Origin: Emticicia aquatica
Lineage (GTDB): Bacteria > Bacteroidota > Bacteroidia > Cytophagales > Spirosomataceae
Direction of reading: 5' to 3'
Length of the DNA stretch: 64,000 nucleotides
NCBI RefSeq assembly: GCF_923079645.1
Contig: NZ_CAKLPY010000002.1
Location: 1,488,001-1,552,000 of the forward strand
Each line of letters begins with the position of its first letter. Position 1 is the first letter of the stretch. Below the pieces are notes generated by a model. The model saw only the letters and a list, made by a program, of their open reading frames with translations, did not search any database and had not been told where the DNA came from. Position numbers and translations under genes: made by a program. Shown here in pieces: positions 24,510 through 33,518 of this stretch.

Positions 24510-25601
24510 TTATTTAAGCATGATAGTTTTACCAGTTTTTGAAGATTTGACGGCAGCATCTAAAATCGTCATTGCTACCATATTTATTTTTAAAGAACCC
24601 AAATCATTTTCAGATTTTATTGTACCACGAACAACAGCCGAAAAATAAGAAAATGGGTCATTTCTTGGTGTTTCTAGTGGTTTTACTGTAATTACTTCTT
24701 CTGGGAATGCATTTCTGTCTCCTTTTCTGATATTCATTTGCATTGATTTATCGGCATAAATATAGCCCGTTTGGCCATAAATTTCCATGTCTTTTCTATC
24801 AAAAGGCCAATTCCATGAAGCTTGAAAAATACCTTGTGCTTTTGGGTAAGTCACAATGATAGTTGCTTCATCATCAACTTTTGGATAAGTTTCAGGTTTG
24901 ATAGTTTGCGTAACCGCCGTTACGGAAGTGGGTTTTTCCCCTTTCATTAACCAAGCCATGATATCTGCCCCATAACAACCAAAATCAATAATTGCCCCTC
25001 CGCCATTTTTAATAGGGTCAGTAAGCCAACCAAAAAACTCCTTACTTACACCAATTTCTTTTGGCCCACGATGTCCATCATGAATGACCACTTTTCTGAT
25101 ATCACCGATGGTATTTTGTTCGTGAATCATTTCATAAGCTTGATGATTGCTGGCGTACCATGTAGTTTCGTAATTGGTCAAAAGCTGAATCTTATATTTT
25201 TTTGCTAGAGTTTCCATTTGTATGGCATGAGCCAAATTTACTGCCAAAGGTTTTTCTACCATTACATGAACTCCTTTTACGGCACATTTCTGTACTGTTT
25301 CGAGGTGTTCGACAATACTTCTAAAATCACAAACGGCTTCTGGTTTAGCTTTGATCAACATTTCATCAAGACTTCTATACCAGAGAGATTCGGGCAATTT
25401 ATACTGTTTAAGCAATCTTAACGCCAATTCTTTGTTTGGTTCGGCAAAGCCAACAATTTCAAGACCCGCTCGATTGATGTTATTCAAAATTTGCCGAACG
25501 TGGTCATGTGTCATGCCCGCAATACCCATCCGCACTGGTTTTTCTTGTGCAAAAGAATAGGTCGTAAATAGACAGAAGAGTAGGAAAGTGATTTTTTTCA
25601 T
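24510..25601 (-). CDS. Gfo/Idh/MocA-family oxidoreductase, exported
   Basis: From ATG 25601 the product is 363 residues with a signal peptide (KKITFLLFCLFTTYSFAQ). The NAD-binding Rossmann domain begins RMGIAGMTHDHV and contains the family Lys in MVEKPLAVN. The C-terminal domain includes NGGGAIIDFGCYGADIMAWLM. Members oxidise or isomerise sugars and polyols. Export suggests a periplasmic enzyme with tightly held cofactor, as proposed for similar Bacteroidota proteins. The ORF could extend to 25637, but those 12 residues precede the signal peptide and look spurious. The substrate is unknown. Confidence 0.88.
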   Translation of the reverse strand: MKKITFLLFCLFTTYSFAQEKPVRMGIAGMTHDHVRQILNNINRAGLEIVGFAEPNKELALRLLKQYKLPESLWYRSLDEMLIKAKPEAVCDFRSIVEHLETVQKCAVKGVHVMVEKPLAVNLAHAIQMETLAKKYKIQLLTNYETTWYASNHQAYEMIHEQNTIGDIRKVVIHDGHRGPKEIGVSKEFFGWLTDPIKNGGGAIIDFGCYGADIMAWLMKGEKPTSVTAVTQTIKPETYPKVDDEATIIVTYPKAQGIFQASWNWPFDRKDMEIYGQTGYIYADKSMQMNIRKGDRNAFPEEVITVKPLETPRNDPFSYFSAVVRGTIKSENDLGSLKINMVAMTILDAAVKSSKTGKTIMLK

Positions 25602-25744
25602 AGTAATTGTAAGATTGAATGTATCAAATTTAACCAAAAAGCTATATCAAATATCTTTTTTAAGAAAAGTTTTCATTAGAAAAACTATTTTTGCGTTATA
25701 TTAGAAATAGAAATCAGAAATCGCTCAATCAAGGAAGTATAATT

Positions 25745-26452
25745 ATGTCAATAAAAATCCAAAATTTAAGTAAAACTTACGGCAGTCAACGAGCAGTAGA
25801 TAATATTTCTTTTGAAGTAGCTAAAGGCGAAATTGTGGGTTTTCTTGGGCCAAATGGAGCAGGTAAATCAACCACTATGAAAATCTTAACGGGTTATTTG
25901 CCCGCCACAGATGGCTCGGCTGAAGTAAACGGATTTGATGTAAAAAACTCACCAATGCAAGTCAAAAGTAGCATTGGTTATTTGCCCGAACATAATCCAT
26001 TGTATTTAGATATGTACGTTCGTGAATTCCTCGAATTTGCTGGCTCATTATACGGCTTAAATGGAAAAACACTGCATATAAAAGTTGCCGAAACCATCGA
26101 AATGGTCGGTTTAGGCCTAGAAAAACACAAGAAAATTGGTCAATTATCAAAAGGTTATCGCCAACGAGTTGGACTAGCACAAGCACTCATTCATAACCCT
26201 GATGTATTGATTTTGGATGAACCAACTACTGGTCTCGACCCCAACCAATTAGTCGAAATTAGAGATTTAATTAAGGCAGTTGGTAAAAATAAAACGGTTA
26301 TTTTTAGTACACATATTATGCAGGAAGTTGAAGCAATTTGTGACCGAGTAGTAATTATAAATCGTGGAAAAATTGTGGCTAACGGTACACTTTCTGAATT
26401 AAAACAAGGCGGAAAAGGCATTGAAGATGTTTTCCGTGAATTGACTGCATAA
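25745..26452 (+). CDS. gldA: ABC transporter ATP-binding protein, GldA-like
   Basis: From ATG 25745 the 235-residue protein has Walker A GPNGAGKST, the Q-loop in GYLPEHNPLY, the signature LSKGYRQRVGLAQAL, Walker B VLILDEP and the switch His in FSTHIMQEVE. The phrase YLPEHNPLYLDMYVREFL and the short length match GldA, the ATPase of the gliding-motility transporter GldAFG. No gldF or gldG lies nearby, so a role in gliding is inferred and another ABC-2 export role is possible. A -7 box TATTTTTG is at 25686-25693. Confidence 0.85.
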   Translation: MSIKIQNLSKTYGSQRAVDNISFEVAKGEIVGFLGPNGAGKSTTMKILTGYLPATDGSAEVNGFDVKNSPMQVKSSIGYLPEHNPLYLDMYVREFLEFAGSLYGLNGKTLHIKVAETIEMVGLGLEKHKKIGQLSKGYRQRVGLAQALIHNPDVLILDEPTTGLDPNQLVEIRDLIKAVGKNKTVIFSTHIMQEVEAICDRVVIINRGKIVANGTLSELKQGGKGIEDVFRELTA

Positions 26453-26499
26453 AAGAGAATGACGAATGTTCATTTTATCAAAAAACTAAATCCTGTCTA

Positions 26500-27231
26500 A
26501 TGCTAGAAATTTGTAGTTTTTCTTTAGAATCTTGCCTAACAGCTCAGAATGCAGGAGCTGGTCGTGTAGAATTATGTGGTGGAATGTTTGAAGGAGGTAC
26601 AACACCCTCGGCGGGTTTGATTCGATTGGCTCGTCAGCATCTGAGCATTCAATTATATGTGATGATTCGTCCACGTGGCGGAGAGTTTTGTTATTCTAAT
26701 GCTGAGTTTGAGGTGATGAAAGAAGATATTTTGATTGCAAAAAATGCAGGTGCTGATGGTGTTGTTTTTGGAATTTTAAATCCTGATGGGAGTGTAGATA
26801 AAACCCGAACCACCACTTTAGTTGATTTGGCTAAACCGATGAAAGTGACATTTCATCGAGCGTTTGATGTTGCAAAGAATCCTTTTGAAGCATTAGAGGA
26901 TATAATTAATTGTGGATGCGAAAGAATTTTGACTTCTGGACAAAAAAACACCGCAATTGAAGGACTAGATTTGCTCAAAGCGTTGGTTGAAAAATCTAAT
27001 AATCGCATCGAAATAATGGCAGGAAGCGGTGTTTCTGCCCAAAATGCCCAACAGTTTTTGAATATTGGAATTCATGCTTTACACATGACTGGCAAAGGAA
27101 TTCAGGAAAGTAAAATGATTTTCAGGAAATCCGATGTAAGTATGGCAAGTGCCTCATTATCAAATGAATATGAGATTTATGAAGCTGATTTTGAAAAATG
27201 TAAGGCGGTTGTGGATATTCTAAAAAAATAG
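26500..27231 (+). CDS. cutC: copper homeostasis protein CutC
   Basis: The 243-residue TIM-barrel matches CutC over its full length (LEICSFSLESCLTAQNAGAGRVELCGG, YVMIRPRGGEFCYS, VTFHRAFDVAKNP, RILTSGQKNTAIEG and IEIMAGSGVSAQN). CutC has been linked to copper tolerance in enterobacteria, though its direct role is debated. It follows gldA by 47 bases and could share its transcript. Its stop overlaps a hairpin that serves as the terminator of the convergent argG. Confidence 0.94.
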   Translation: MLEICSFSLESCLTAQNAGAGRVELCGGMFEGGTTPSAGLIRLARQHLSIQLYVMIRPRGGEFCYSNAEFEVMKEDILIAKNAGADGVVFGILNPDGSVDKTRTTTLVDLAKPMKVTFHRAFDVAKNPFEALEDIINCGCERILTSGQKNTAIEGLDLLKALVEKSNNRIEIMAGSGVSAQNAQQFLNIGIHALHMTGKGIQESKMIFRKSDVSMASASLSNEYEIYEADFEKCKAVVDILKK

Positions 27232-27255
27232 GCATACGCTGAAAACGTATGCCTA
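27224..27255 (-). terminator. argG terminator overlapping the end of cutC
   Basis: A perfect 10-bp stem (27229-27238 with 27246-27255) has a 7-base loop. Read on the minus strand it is followed by seven T residues, so it terminates argG. The cutC stop codon (27229-27231) lies in the stem. Confidence 0.8.
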
Positions 27256-27278
27256 AAATATAAAGATTGCTTGACTGC

Positions 27279-28475
27279 TTATTTCTTCTCAGCCAATTCT
27301 GCAATTTTCTGATGAATCATTACTTGATTTGACATAATTTTTGAGAAACCTCTTACGTCATCTCCACTCCAAGCATTGTTCATTTCGCCGTAGCTACCAA
27401 ATACTGGTGACATCAAATCGTAGTCTGACTTAATACCTAGTAATTGGAAGTTGTAAGGAGCTAAATGTACACGTACTTCGCCAGTTACGTGCGACTGCAT
27501 ACTTTCCAAGAACTTCTCAATATCACGCATCAACGGCTCTAAGAATTGTCCTTCATGGAGCATCATTCCGTACCATTCTGCTAGGTTTTGTTTCCAATAT
27601 TGTTGCCATTTTGACAAAACATGTTTCTCTAATAAATGGTGAGCTTTAATGATAATCAAAGGAGCGGCGGCTTCAAAACCTACACGACCTTTGATACCGA
27701 TGATTGTATCGCCCACGTGAATGTCTCGCCCAATACCATAAGGTGAAGCCAATTCAGATAAACGACGAATAGCATGAACAGGGTTTTCAAAAAGTTCACC
27801 GTTTACGCCTTTCAATTCTCCTTCAACAAATTGCAATGAAATTTCAGACGCATCGGTTTTGGAAACTTGAGTTGGGAAGGCACTTTCTGGCAGGAACTCG
27901 TATGAGTTTAGTGTCTCACGACCACCAACTGATGTTCCCCATAATCCTTTATTGATTGAATAAGCCGCTTTGTGCCATTCACGCACTACGCCTTTCGATT
28001 TTAAATATTCGATTTCTGCTTCACGAGATAATTTCAAATCTCTGATTGGGGTAATTACTTCAGCGTTTGGTAACACGATTCGGAAAACCATATCAAAACG
28101 CACTTGGTCGTTTCCTGCACCCGTACTTCCATGAGCAACGGCTTCAGCACCAATATTCTTGGCGTATTCTGCCACTGCCACTGCCTGAAACATACGCTCG
28201 GCACTAACCGAAAGCGGATAAGTATTGTTTTTCAAGATATTGCCATAAACCAAATAACGAATACATTTTTGGTAATATTCGTCCACCATACGAGCTGTAA
28301 AATGGTTTTTTACACCCAATTCATAGGCTTTTTTCTCAACATCTTTTATTTCATCTTCCGTAAATCCGCCAGTATCAACCAATACAGAATGAACTTCATG
28401 ACCCAAATCTTCGGTCAAATATTTTACACAAAAGGAAGTATCCAAACCTCCACTGTATGCCAAAACAACTTTCAT
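27279..28475 (-). CDS. argG: argininosuccinate synthase
   Basis: From ATG 28475 the 398-residue protein begins KVVLAYSGGLDTSFC, the N-type ATP pyrophosphatase loop, and contains the citrulline/aspartate-binding segment EAVAHGSTGAGNDQVRF. It joins citrulline and aspartate to form argininosuccinate in arginine synthesis. An upstream in-frame start at 28523 would add 16 residues not seen in the family. A -7 box TATTTTTG (complement of 28534-28541) fits a leader of about 50 bases. No other arginine gene is nearby. Confidence 0.96.
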   Translation of the reverse strand: MKVVLAYSGGLDTSFCVKYLTEDLGHEVHSVLVDTGGFTEDEIKDVEKKAYELGVKNHFTARMVDEYYQKCIRYLVYGNILKNNTYPLSVSAERMFQAVAVAEYAKNIGAEAVAHGSTGAGNDQVRFDMVFRIVLPNAEVITPIRDLKLSREAEIEYLKSKGVVREWHKAAYSINKGLWGTSVGGRETLNSYEFLPESAFPTQVSKTDASEISLQFVEGELKGVNGELFENPVHAIRRLSELASPYGIGRDIHVGDTIIGIKGRVGFEAAAPLIIIKAHHLLEKHVLSKWQQYWKQNLAEWYGMMLHEGQFLEPLMRDIEKFLESMQSHVTGEVRVHLAPYNFQLLGIKSDYDLMSPVFGSYGEMNNAWSGDDVRGFSKIMSNQVMIHQKIAELAEKK

Positions 28476-28690
28476 AAGCCCAAACTCGTTTACAAACGAG
28501 CGTATTTTTTTAGAGTTTAACAAAATTTCACCGCAAAAATAGGACTTATTGAGGTAAAATCTCGAATTTTATTTAAAATTATTGTACTATTCAAATAAAG
28601 CTGATGATAGAATGCGTGAATGTTTGTGCGTCAGAGCGATTTTTAGATTGAAATTTATCAGACTTACTCATTCAAAATGGATTCAATTTC

Positions 28691-29770
28691 TTATCTTGGA
28701 ACTGTAAAATACATAAATGTGCCGATGCATGCAAAAACAATATTTGGCAACCAAACAGCCAAAATTGGCGGCATATTACCCGATTCAGCTATTCCTTTTG
28801 ACATAATGAAGAAAAGGATATAGACAAACGCTAACACGAAACCAATCGCAATTTGAAAACCTACGCCACCACGAGATTTTCGAGCCGAGACAATTAAACC
28901 CATCAACGATAAAATAATTACTGCAAAAGGTGTCACAATTCGTTGGTAAAGTTCAATTTGAAACGATTCAATTCCTTCCGCTCCTCTACTTTTTATGAGC
29001 GAAATTCTTTCACGAAGTTCAGGAATCGTAAACGTTTCATATACATTTCTGTCACTTTCAAAATCGCTCGGAGAAAGATTGATAACGGTGTCTTTGGAGG
29101 CAACATTATAAACCAATTTGTCTTTCATGATGCCTAAAGTCCTAATTTTATAGTCAGTGATTTTCCAGCGTTTAGTGCTGTCATTCCATTCGATTCTTTT
29201 GGCAGAAAGTTTTTCTATGAGTTTATTTTGAGCAATTTTTTCGAGCGTAAAATCATAACCAGTTTTGGTTTCGTTGTTGTAGCTCGACATATAAGCATAA
29301 GTATTGGGTGCAACTGCGGTATGAAAATCTCGATCAGAAAAATAAAATTTATCGTTAATATAGACACTTTCGAAGGCTAGCCGCACTTTATTGGCTCGTG
29401 GCAAAATCCAACCAACCATTACAAATGACAATACAGCTACCATCGACGAAGCAATTAGATATGGTAACATCAATCGACGGAAACTTGTGCCGCTGCTCAA
29501 AATTGCTACGATTTCGGTGTGAGCGGCCATTTGAGCAGTAAAAAAAACTGTCGAAATAAAAATCATTAATGGACTAATATAATTTGCCCAATAAGGTGCA
29601 AGATTGGCGTAGTAAGCCAACAAAATTGCTCGCATTGGAGCTTTTTTCTGAATAAAGTCATCATTTTTTTCTACGAAATCAATCACCATAATGATAAGTA
29701 CAATGACCAAAACCGCAAAAAAATATGTTTTGAGGAAGCGTTTAATTAGATATTTATCCAGAATTTTCAT
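28691..29770 (-). CDS. LptF/LptG-family permease
   Basis: From ATG 29770 the product is 359 residues: three N-terminal helices, a periplasmic beta-jellyroll (about 115-260) and three C-terminal helices. This is the architecture of LptF/LptG, the inner-membrane permeases that extract lipopolysaccharide for transport to the outer membrane. The start MKILDKYLIKRFLKTYFFAV is typical. Which of F or G it represents cannot be settled here. It lies 92 bases downstream of mntR on the same strand. Confidence 0.92.
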   Translation of the reverse strand: MKILDKYLIKRFLKTYFFAVLVIVLIIMVIDFVEKNDDFIQKKAPMRAILLAYYANLAPYWANYISPLMIFISTVFFTAQMAAHTEIVAILSSGTSFRRLMLPYLIASSMVAVLSFVMVGWILPRANKVRLAFESVYINDKFYFSDRDFHTAVAPNTYAYMSSYNNETKTGYDFTLEKIAQNKLIEKLSAKRIEWNDSTKRWKITDYKIRTLGIMKDKLVYNVASKDTVINLSPSDFESDRNVYETFTIPELRERISLIKSRGAEGIESFQIELYQRIVTPFAVIILSLMGLIVSARKSRGGVGFQIAIGFVLAFVYILFFIMSKGIAESGNMPPILAVWLPNIVFACIGTFMYFTVPR

Positions 29771-29862
29771 GAAAGCCCTAAAAGAATCTTTTGATTTGAA
29801 TACAAAGATATGAATTGTGGATGGGTAAAATGCTTTATTAAGAACTATTAACAAAGCAAAAT

Positions 29863-30531
29863 TTAAGATTCTTGCATTTGTACTAATAAATTTCTGGCAA
29901 CTTCATTGCTTACAAAAATAGTATTTTTTTCATCAAGTAAAATGCTGTAAGATTTATCAAACTCGCTGATTTCACGTATTTTCAACGTGCATCCAAGTGT
30001 AATTTGATTTTTGTCGAGGTGCTGTAAAAAAGAAGGCGAATGCACCGAAACCCCCATCATTACGACCGATTGATTAAGTGGAATATCGGATAGTTTCTGG
30101 TAACTCACGGAAGGCATTTTTCCCTTTGAGTCAGGAATCGGGTCGCCGTGTGGGTCAAATTTAGGGTTTCCTAAGAAATCATCGAGACTTTTTGTTAATT
30201 CCTTTGAATCAATATGTTCGAGTTGTTCGGCAATATCATGGATTTCATCCCAACCAAAACCTAATTTTTCTACCAAAAAAACCTCCCAAAGTCGGTGTTT
30301 TCTGATTACACCCAACGCAATTTGTTCACCTGCATCAGTTAATGTTACACCTTGATATTTGCGGTAATTGATATAGTTTTTTTCTGCTAATTTTCGTAGC
30401 ATATCCGACACCGAAGCCGCTTTGGTCTGTGTATGCTCAGCCAATTGGTTGGTACTCACCTCATTACCGTTGTGTCGTTCGGTAAGTAAATAGATGATTT
30501 TTAAGTAATTTTCTTCGGTGAAAGAGGTCAT
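29863..30531 (-). CDS. mntR: MntR/DtxR-family metal-dependent repressor
   Basis: The 222-residue protein has a winged helix (about 1-65; NQLAEHTQTKAASVSDMLRKL), a metal-binding dimerisation domain (about 70-140; RKHRLWEVFLVEKLGFGWDEIHDIAEQLEHI) and a C-terminal SH3-like FeoA domain. It is divergent from an Nramp manganese transporter, and the shared 143-base gap holds palindromes of the type expected for this family. Manganese rather than iron is inferred from the partner. lptF/G follows it. Confidence 0.9.
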   Translation of the reverse strand: MTSFTEENYLKIIYLLTERHNGNEVSTNQLAEHTQTKAASVSDMLRKLAEKNYINYRKYQGVTLTDAGEQIALGVIRKHRLWEVFLVEKLGFGWDEIHDIAEQLEHIDSKELTKSLDDFLGNPKFDPHGDPIPDSKGKMPSVSYQKLSDIPLNQSVVMMGVSVHSPSFLQHLDKNQITLGCTLKIREISEFDKSYSILLDEKNTIFVSNEVARNLLVQMQES

Positions 30532-30539
30532 TTTGGTTC

Positions 30540-30611
30540 TTTAGCTAAAATAATGCTTTTACAAAACTACAATTTTAGTCTAATCAAACAAAATTTTAGA
30601 CTAATCTAAAA
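30540..30611. promoter_or_regulatory. MntR operator cluster
   Basis: TTTTAGA, CTAA, TCTAAAA at 30594-30611 is a perfect 7-bp-arm palindrome. A related site with an imperfect right half is at 30573-30588 (TTTTAGTCTAATCAAA), and TTTAGCTAAA, a perfect 10-bp palindrome, is at 30540-30549 just upstream of the mntR start. All carry the TTTAG half-site. Confidence 0.75.
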
Positions 30612-30617
30612 AAATAT

Positions 30618-30648
30618 TTTGATTGGCAAATTTTTTGTTTTATGTTTG
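30618..30648 (+). promoter_or_regulatory. mntH promoter
   Basis: TTTG at 30618-30621, a 19-base spacer and TATGTTTG at 30641-30648 give a full -33/-7 match. The main MntR palindrome ends 6 bases upstream of the -33 element. Confidence 0.7.
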
Positions 30649-30674
30649 TATTGAAAAATGGTTTATAGCAAAAA

Positions 30675-32015
30675 ATGGAAAAGAATTTAGACATTCATAG
30701 AAATAAAGCGTGGCGTTCGACAACGAGTAATCTTTCTTTGCCTGAAGTGCACGGAAGTATCAAGGTTTATACAAAAGGGAGCTTTTGGAAAAAAATGTCG
30801 GCTTTTGTTGGGCCAGGATTAATGGTTGCCGTTGGTTATATGGACCCAGGCAATTGGGCAACGGATATAGCTGGCGGGGCAAAATTTGGATATACACTTC
30901 TTTCGGTAATTCTGATTTCTAATCTTTTTGCGATGCTTTTGCAACATTTATCGCTCAAATTAGGAATCGTAACAGGGCGAGATTTAGCACAGGCTTGTAG
31001 AGATTCGTATTCAAAACCAGTTTCGTTTATATTATGGATTTTGGCAGAAATTGCCATTGCCGCTTGTGATTTGGCTGAGGTAATCGGAGCGGCTGTGGCC
31101 TTGAATTTACTTTTTAATATTCCGCTAACTTATGGAATTCTGATCACAGCGATTGATGTAATTTTTATTTTATTTCTACAAAACAAGGGTTTTCGCATCA
31201 TTGAGGTCATTGTTGGTGGTTTAATTTTGATAATTTTGCTTTGTTTTGGGTATGAAATTTTAGCTTCCCAACCAAATTTTATTGCCGTATCGAAAGGGCT
31301 AATTCCTAGCAGTCAGATTGTTACAAACCCCGAAATGCTTTATATCGCCATCGGGATTTTAGGTGCAACCGTGATGCCCCACAATTTGTATTTGCATTCG
31401 AGCATAATTCAAACTCGCAAGATAGAAAACACGCACGTTGCCAAGAAAAGTGCTATCAAATATGCTACGATTGATTCTACCGCGGCCTTATTTATTGCCT
31501 TCTTTATCAACGCCGCTATTTTGATTATGGCTGCAGCCACGTTTCATTTTACTGGAAATAAAGAAGTGGCAGATATTACGGATGCGTATCTTTTGCTTGA
31601 CCCGATTTTGGGTGTGAAATTGGCAGGACTTTTCTTTGCTGTTGCTTTATTGGCGGCTGGTCAAAACTCAACCCTTACAGGTACGCTCGCTGGACAAATA
31701 GTGATGGAAGGTTTTTTGAATATTCAACTAAAACCGTGGCTTAGAAGATTGATTACTAGACTTGTAGCGATTATTCCAGCGTTGGTTGTGGCAATTATTT
31801 ACGGAGAAAAAGGCACTTCTGACTTACTTGTACTAAGCCAAGTGATATTATCCTTGCAGTTGAGTTTTGCGGTTGTTCCTTTGGTAATGTTTACATCAGA
31901 TAAACTCAAAATGGGCGAATTTGCGAATCCTGCGTATGTAAAATATACCGCTTGGATAGTGACATTTATCATCATCGCCTTGAATAGCTATTTGTTGTTT
32001 GATACGATATTTTGA
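30675..32015 (+). CDS. mntH: Nramp-family divalent metal (Mn2+) transporter
   Basis: The 446-residue protein has 11-12 predicted helices. Helix 1 carries the metal-binding DPGN (57-60) in GYMDPGNWATDIAGG and helix 6 carries MPHN in ATVMPHNLYLHSS, the two Nramp signatures. It imports Mn2+ (and perhaps Fe2+) with protons. It is divergent from mntR with strong operators between them, so it should be repressed when manganese is plentiful. Confidence 0.95.
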   Translation: MEKNLDIHRNKAWRSTTSNLSLPEVHGSIKVYTKGSFWKKMSAFVGPGLMVAVGYMDPGNWATDIAGGAKFGYTLLSVILISNLFAMLLQHLSLKLGIVTGRDLAQACRDSYSKPVSFILWILAEIAIAACDLAEVIGAAVALNLLFNIPLTYGILITAIDVIFILFLQNKGFRIIEVIVGGLILIILLCFGYEILASQPNFIAVSKGLIPSSQIVTNPEMLYIAIGILGATVMPHNLYLHSSIIQTRKIENTHVAKKSAIKYATIDSTAALFIAFFINAAILIMAAATFHFTGNKEVADITDAYLLLDPILGVKLAGLFFAVALLAAGQNSTLTGTLAGQIVMEGFLNIQLKPWLRRLITRLVAIIPALVVAIIYGEKGTSDLLVLSQVILSLQLSFAVVPLVMFTSDKLKMGEFANPAYVKYTAWIVTFIIIALNSYLLFDTIF

Positions 32016-32041
32016 GGGGAGAAAATATATTATGTTAGAGA

Positions 32042-32665
32042 CTACAAAGGATAAAGCGTAGGTTCTGGGCCGACAAGTAAAGGGATTGATGGTAAATCAA
32101 GACGTAAATCAAATATCTTTAAGGAATAATCCGTCATATAAGAGTTAAATTCATTTCCAAAAATATCAGTATATTTAGCTCCAATTTCTATACAATTTGA
32201 TGTATTTTCTAGTAATATTGTTTGATGAATATACATAGAATAACATCTGTATCCCCAGCATTTATATTCATCTTTATCACCCTGTACTTTTTGATTTACA
32301 AATACTTTAACATTTAAAGCAGCTCCTCTTCCAATATTCGTAACTTCATATATTGACTCTTTAGTTTTACTAAAAGTTAAAATGGGTTTTTCTAAGGCTT
32401 CGATTTGTTTTTCCTTTTCTTCTATTTGTTTATCTTTCTTTAAATTGTACTTATAAAGTAAATCAGAAAAATATATAAATACCAGTAGATTTGCAAGTGA
32501 GATAAATGCAGCAAAAAATGTGGTAAAGTTAGACCAATCGGATGTTTGTTTACTCTGAATTGTGAAGGTTTTTAAGTAAAATATAATAGGTATCATAATA
32601 ACAAAAATTGTTAGTATAAATAACCATTTTTTTTTAAAAAAGAAGTTTATTTTGCATGAAGACAA
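32042..32665 (-). CDS. membrane protein of unknown function with coiled coil
   Basis: I do not recognise this 207-residue protein. It has a basic N-terminus, two transmembrane helices (about 13-31 and 45-65), a charged coiled-coil (about 72-92; KKDKQIEEKEKQIEALEKP) and a C-terminal beta-rich domain (about 95-207). No in-frame ATG lies near the N-terminus, so TTG 32665 is the likely start. It begins 33 bases after the Uma2-family gene and may be co-transcribed with it. Confidence 0.65.
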   Translation of the reverse strand: MSSCKINFFFKKKWLFILTIFVIMIPIIFYLKTFTIQSKQTSDWSNFTTFFAAFISLANLLVFIYFSDLLYKYNLKKDKQIEEKEKQIEALEKPILTFSKTKESIYEVTNIGRGAALNVKVFVNQKVQGDKDEYKCWGYRCYSMYIHQTILLENTSNCIEIGAKYTDIFGNEFNSYMTDYSLKIFDLRLDLPSIPLLVGPEPTLYPL

Positions 32666-32697
32666 TATAGAATATTGTTTAAGTATAAATAGATGAT

Positions 32698-33309
32698 TTA
32701 ACCTTTCAAATAATCACTTTCTTTATCTTCATCTCGAATTTCGATTGCTTCATAAATGTCTGATAAAGAAAGTGTTAGATTAAGTTTTTGAAAGCTGATG
32801 ATGTCTTCTTTGTTTTCATAAATATCATATAACCAAGAGGATGAATCATCAAAGCGGCTATATAATTCTACCAAATGTTCATACTGTGAAACAATCAAGT
32901 AATATTGCAAAGAAGGAATTGTTTTATAACGTCTTAATTTAAAAATCCTATCATGCGACATAGTAGATTTTGATAAAACCTCTACAATCAAAATCGGATT
33001 CTTTATTAAATATTCTGCATTTGAATCTTCTTTGTCACAAGTCAACATGACATCAGGGTAGGGGTAATAATAACGTTTAATTACCTCCAATTTTACGCTT
33101 TCAACTAAGATTTTACAGCCCTTTGGACGAAATTCTGTACGTAATTTACCCGCAATATTCTGCACTATTTCATTATGATTCAACGAGGTTCCAGCCATTG
33201 CAAAAACTTCTCCATCAAAATATTCATGGCGAATTTCGCTTTGCTCCTCCATTGCAAAATATTCCTCAACGGTAATATATTGCTTCTTCGTTTTCTCTAA
33301 TGTACTCAT
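32698..33309 (-). CDS. Uma2-family putative restriction endonuclease (DUF820)
   Basis: The 203-residue protein follows the Uma2 pattern: ITVEEYFAMEE, RHEYFDGEVFAMAG, YPDVMLTC and ILIVEVLSKSTMSHDR, ending with a short beta region. The D (in PDVM) and ExL (in VEVLSKST) match the PD-(D/E)xK nuclease core. Uma2 genes are abundant in cyanobacteria and some Bacteroidota, and their biological role is unresolved. A -7 box TAATTTTG (complement of 33327-33334) with CAA at 33353-33355 suggests its own promoter. Confidence 0.88.
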   Translation of the reverse strand: MSTLEKTKKQYITVEEYFAMEEQSEIRHEYFDGEVFAMAGTSLNHNEIVQNIAGKLRTEFRPKGCKILVESVKLEVIKRYYYPYPDVMLTCDKEDSNAEYLIKNPILIVEVLSKSTMSHDRIFKLRRYKTIPSLQYYLIVSQYEHLVELYSRFDDSSSWLYDIYENKEDIISFQKLNLTLSLSDIYEAIEIRDEDKESDYLKG

Positions 33310-33518
33310 ATTTCAAGTATTTTTATCAAAATTAATTCTTTTCAAGCAAAAACAATATCAAAAGTTTATTTCGATTTCCAATCAATAATTATACTTATCT
33401 TGTAATCTTTATAATCGTGCTAAAAATAATTATTTAAAATTAATTGTAAAATTGACACTTAATAATTTACTTCGCACCAGATATTTAATCTTTAGAACGA
33501 TTTCAAAACATCAAAACC

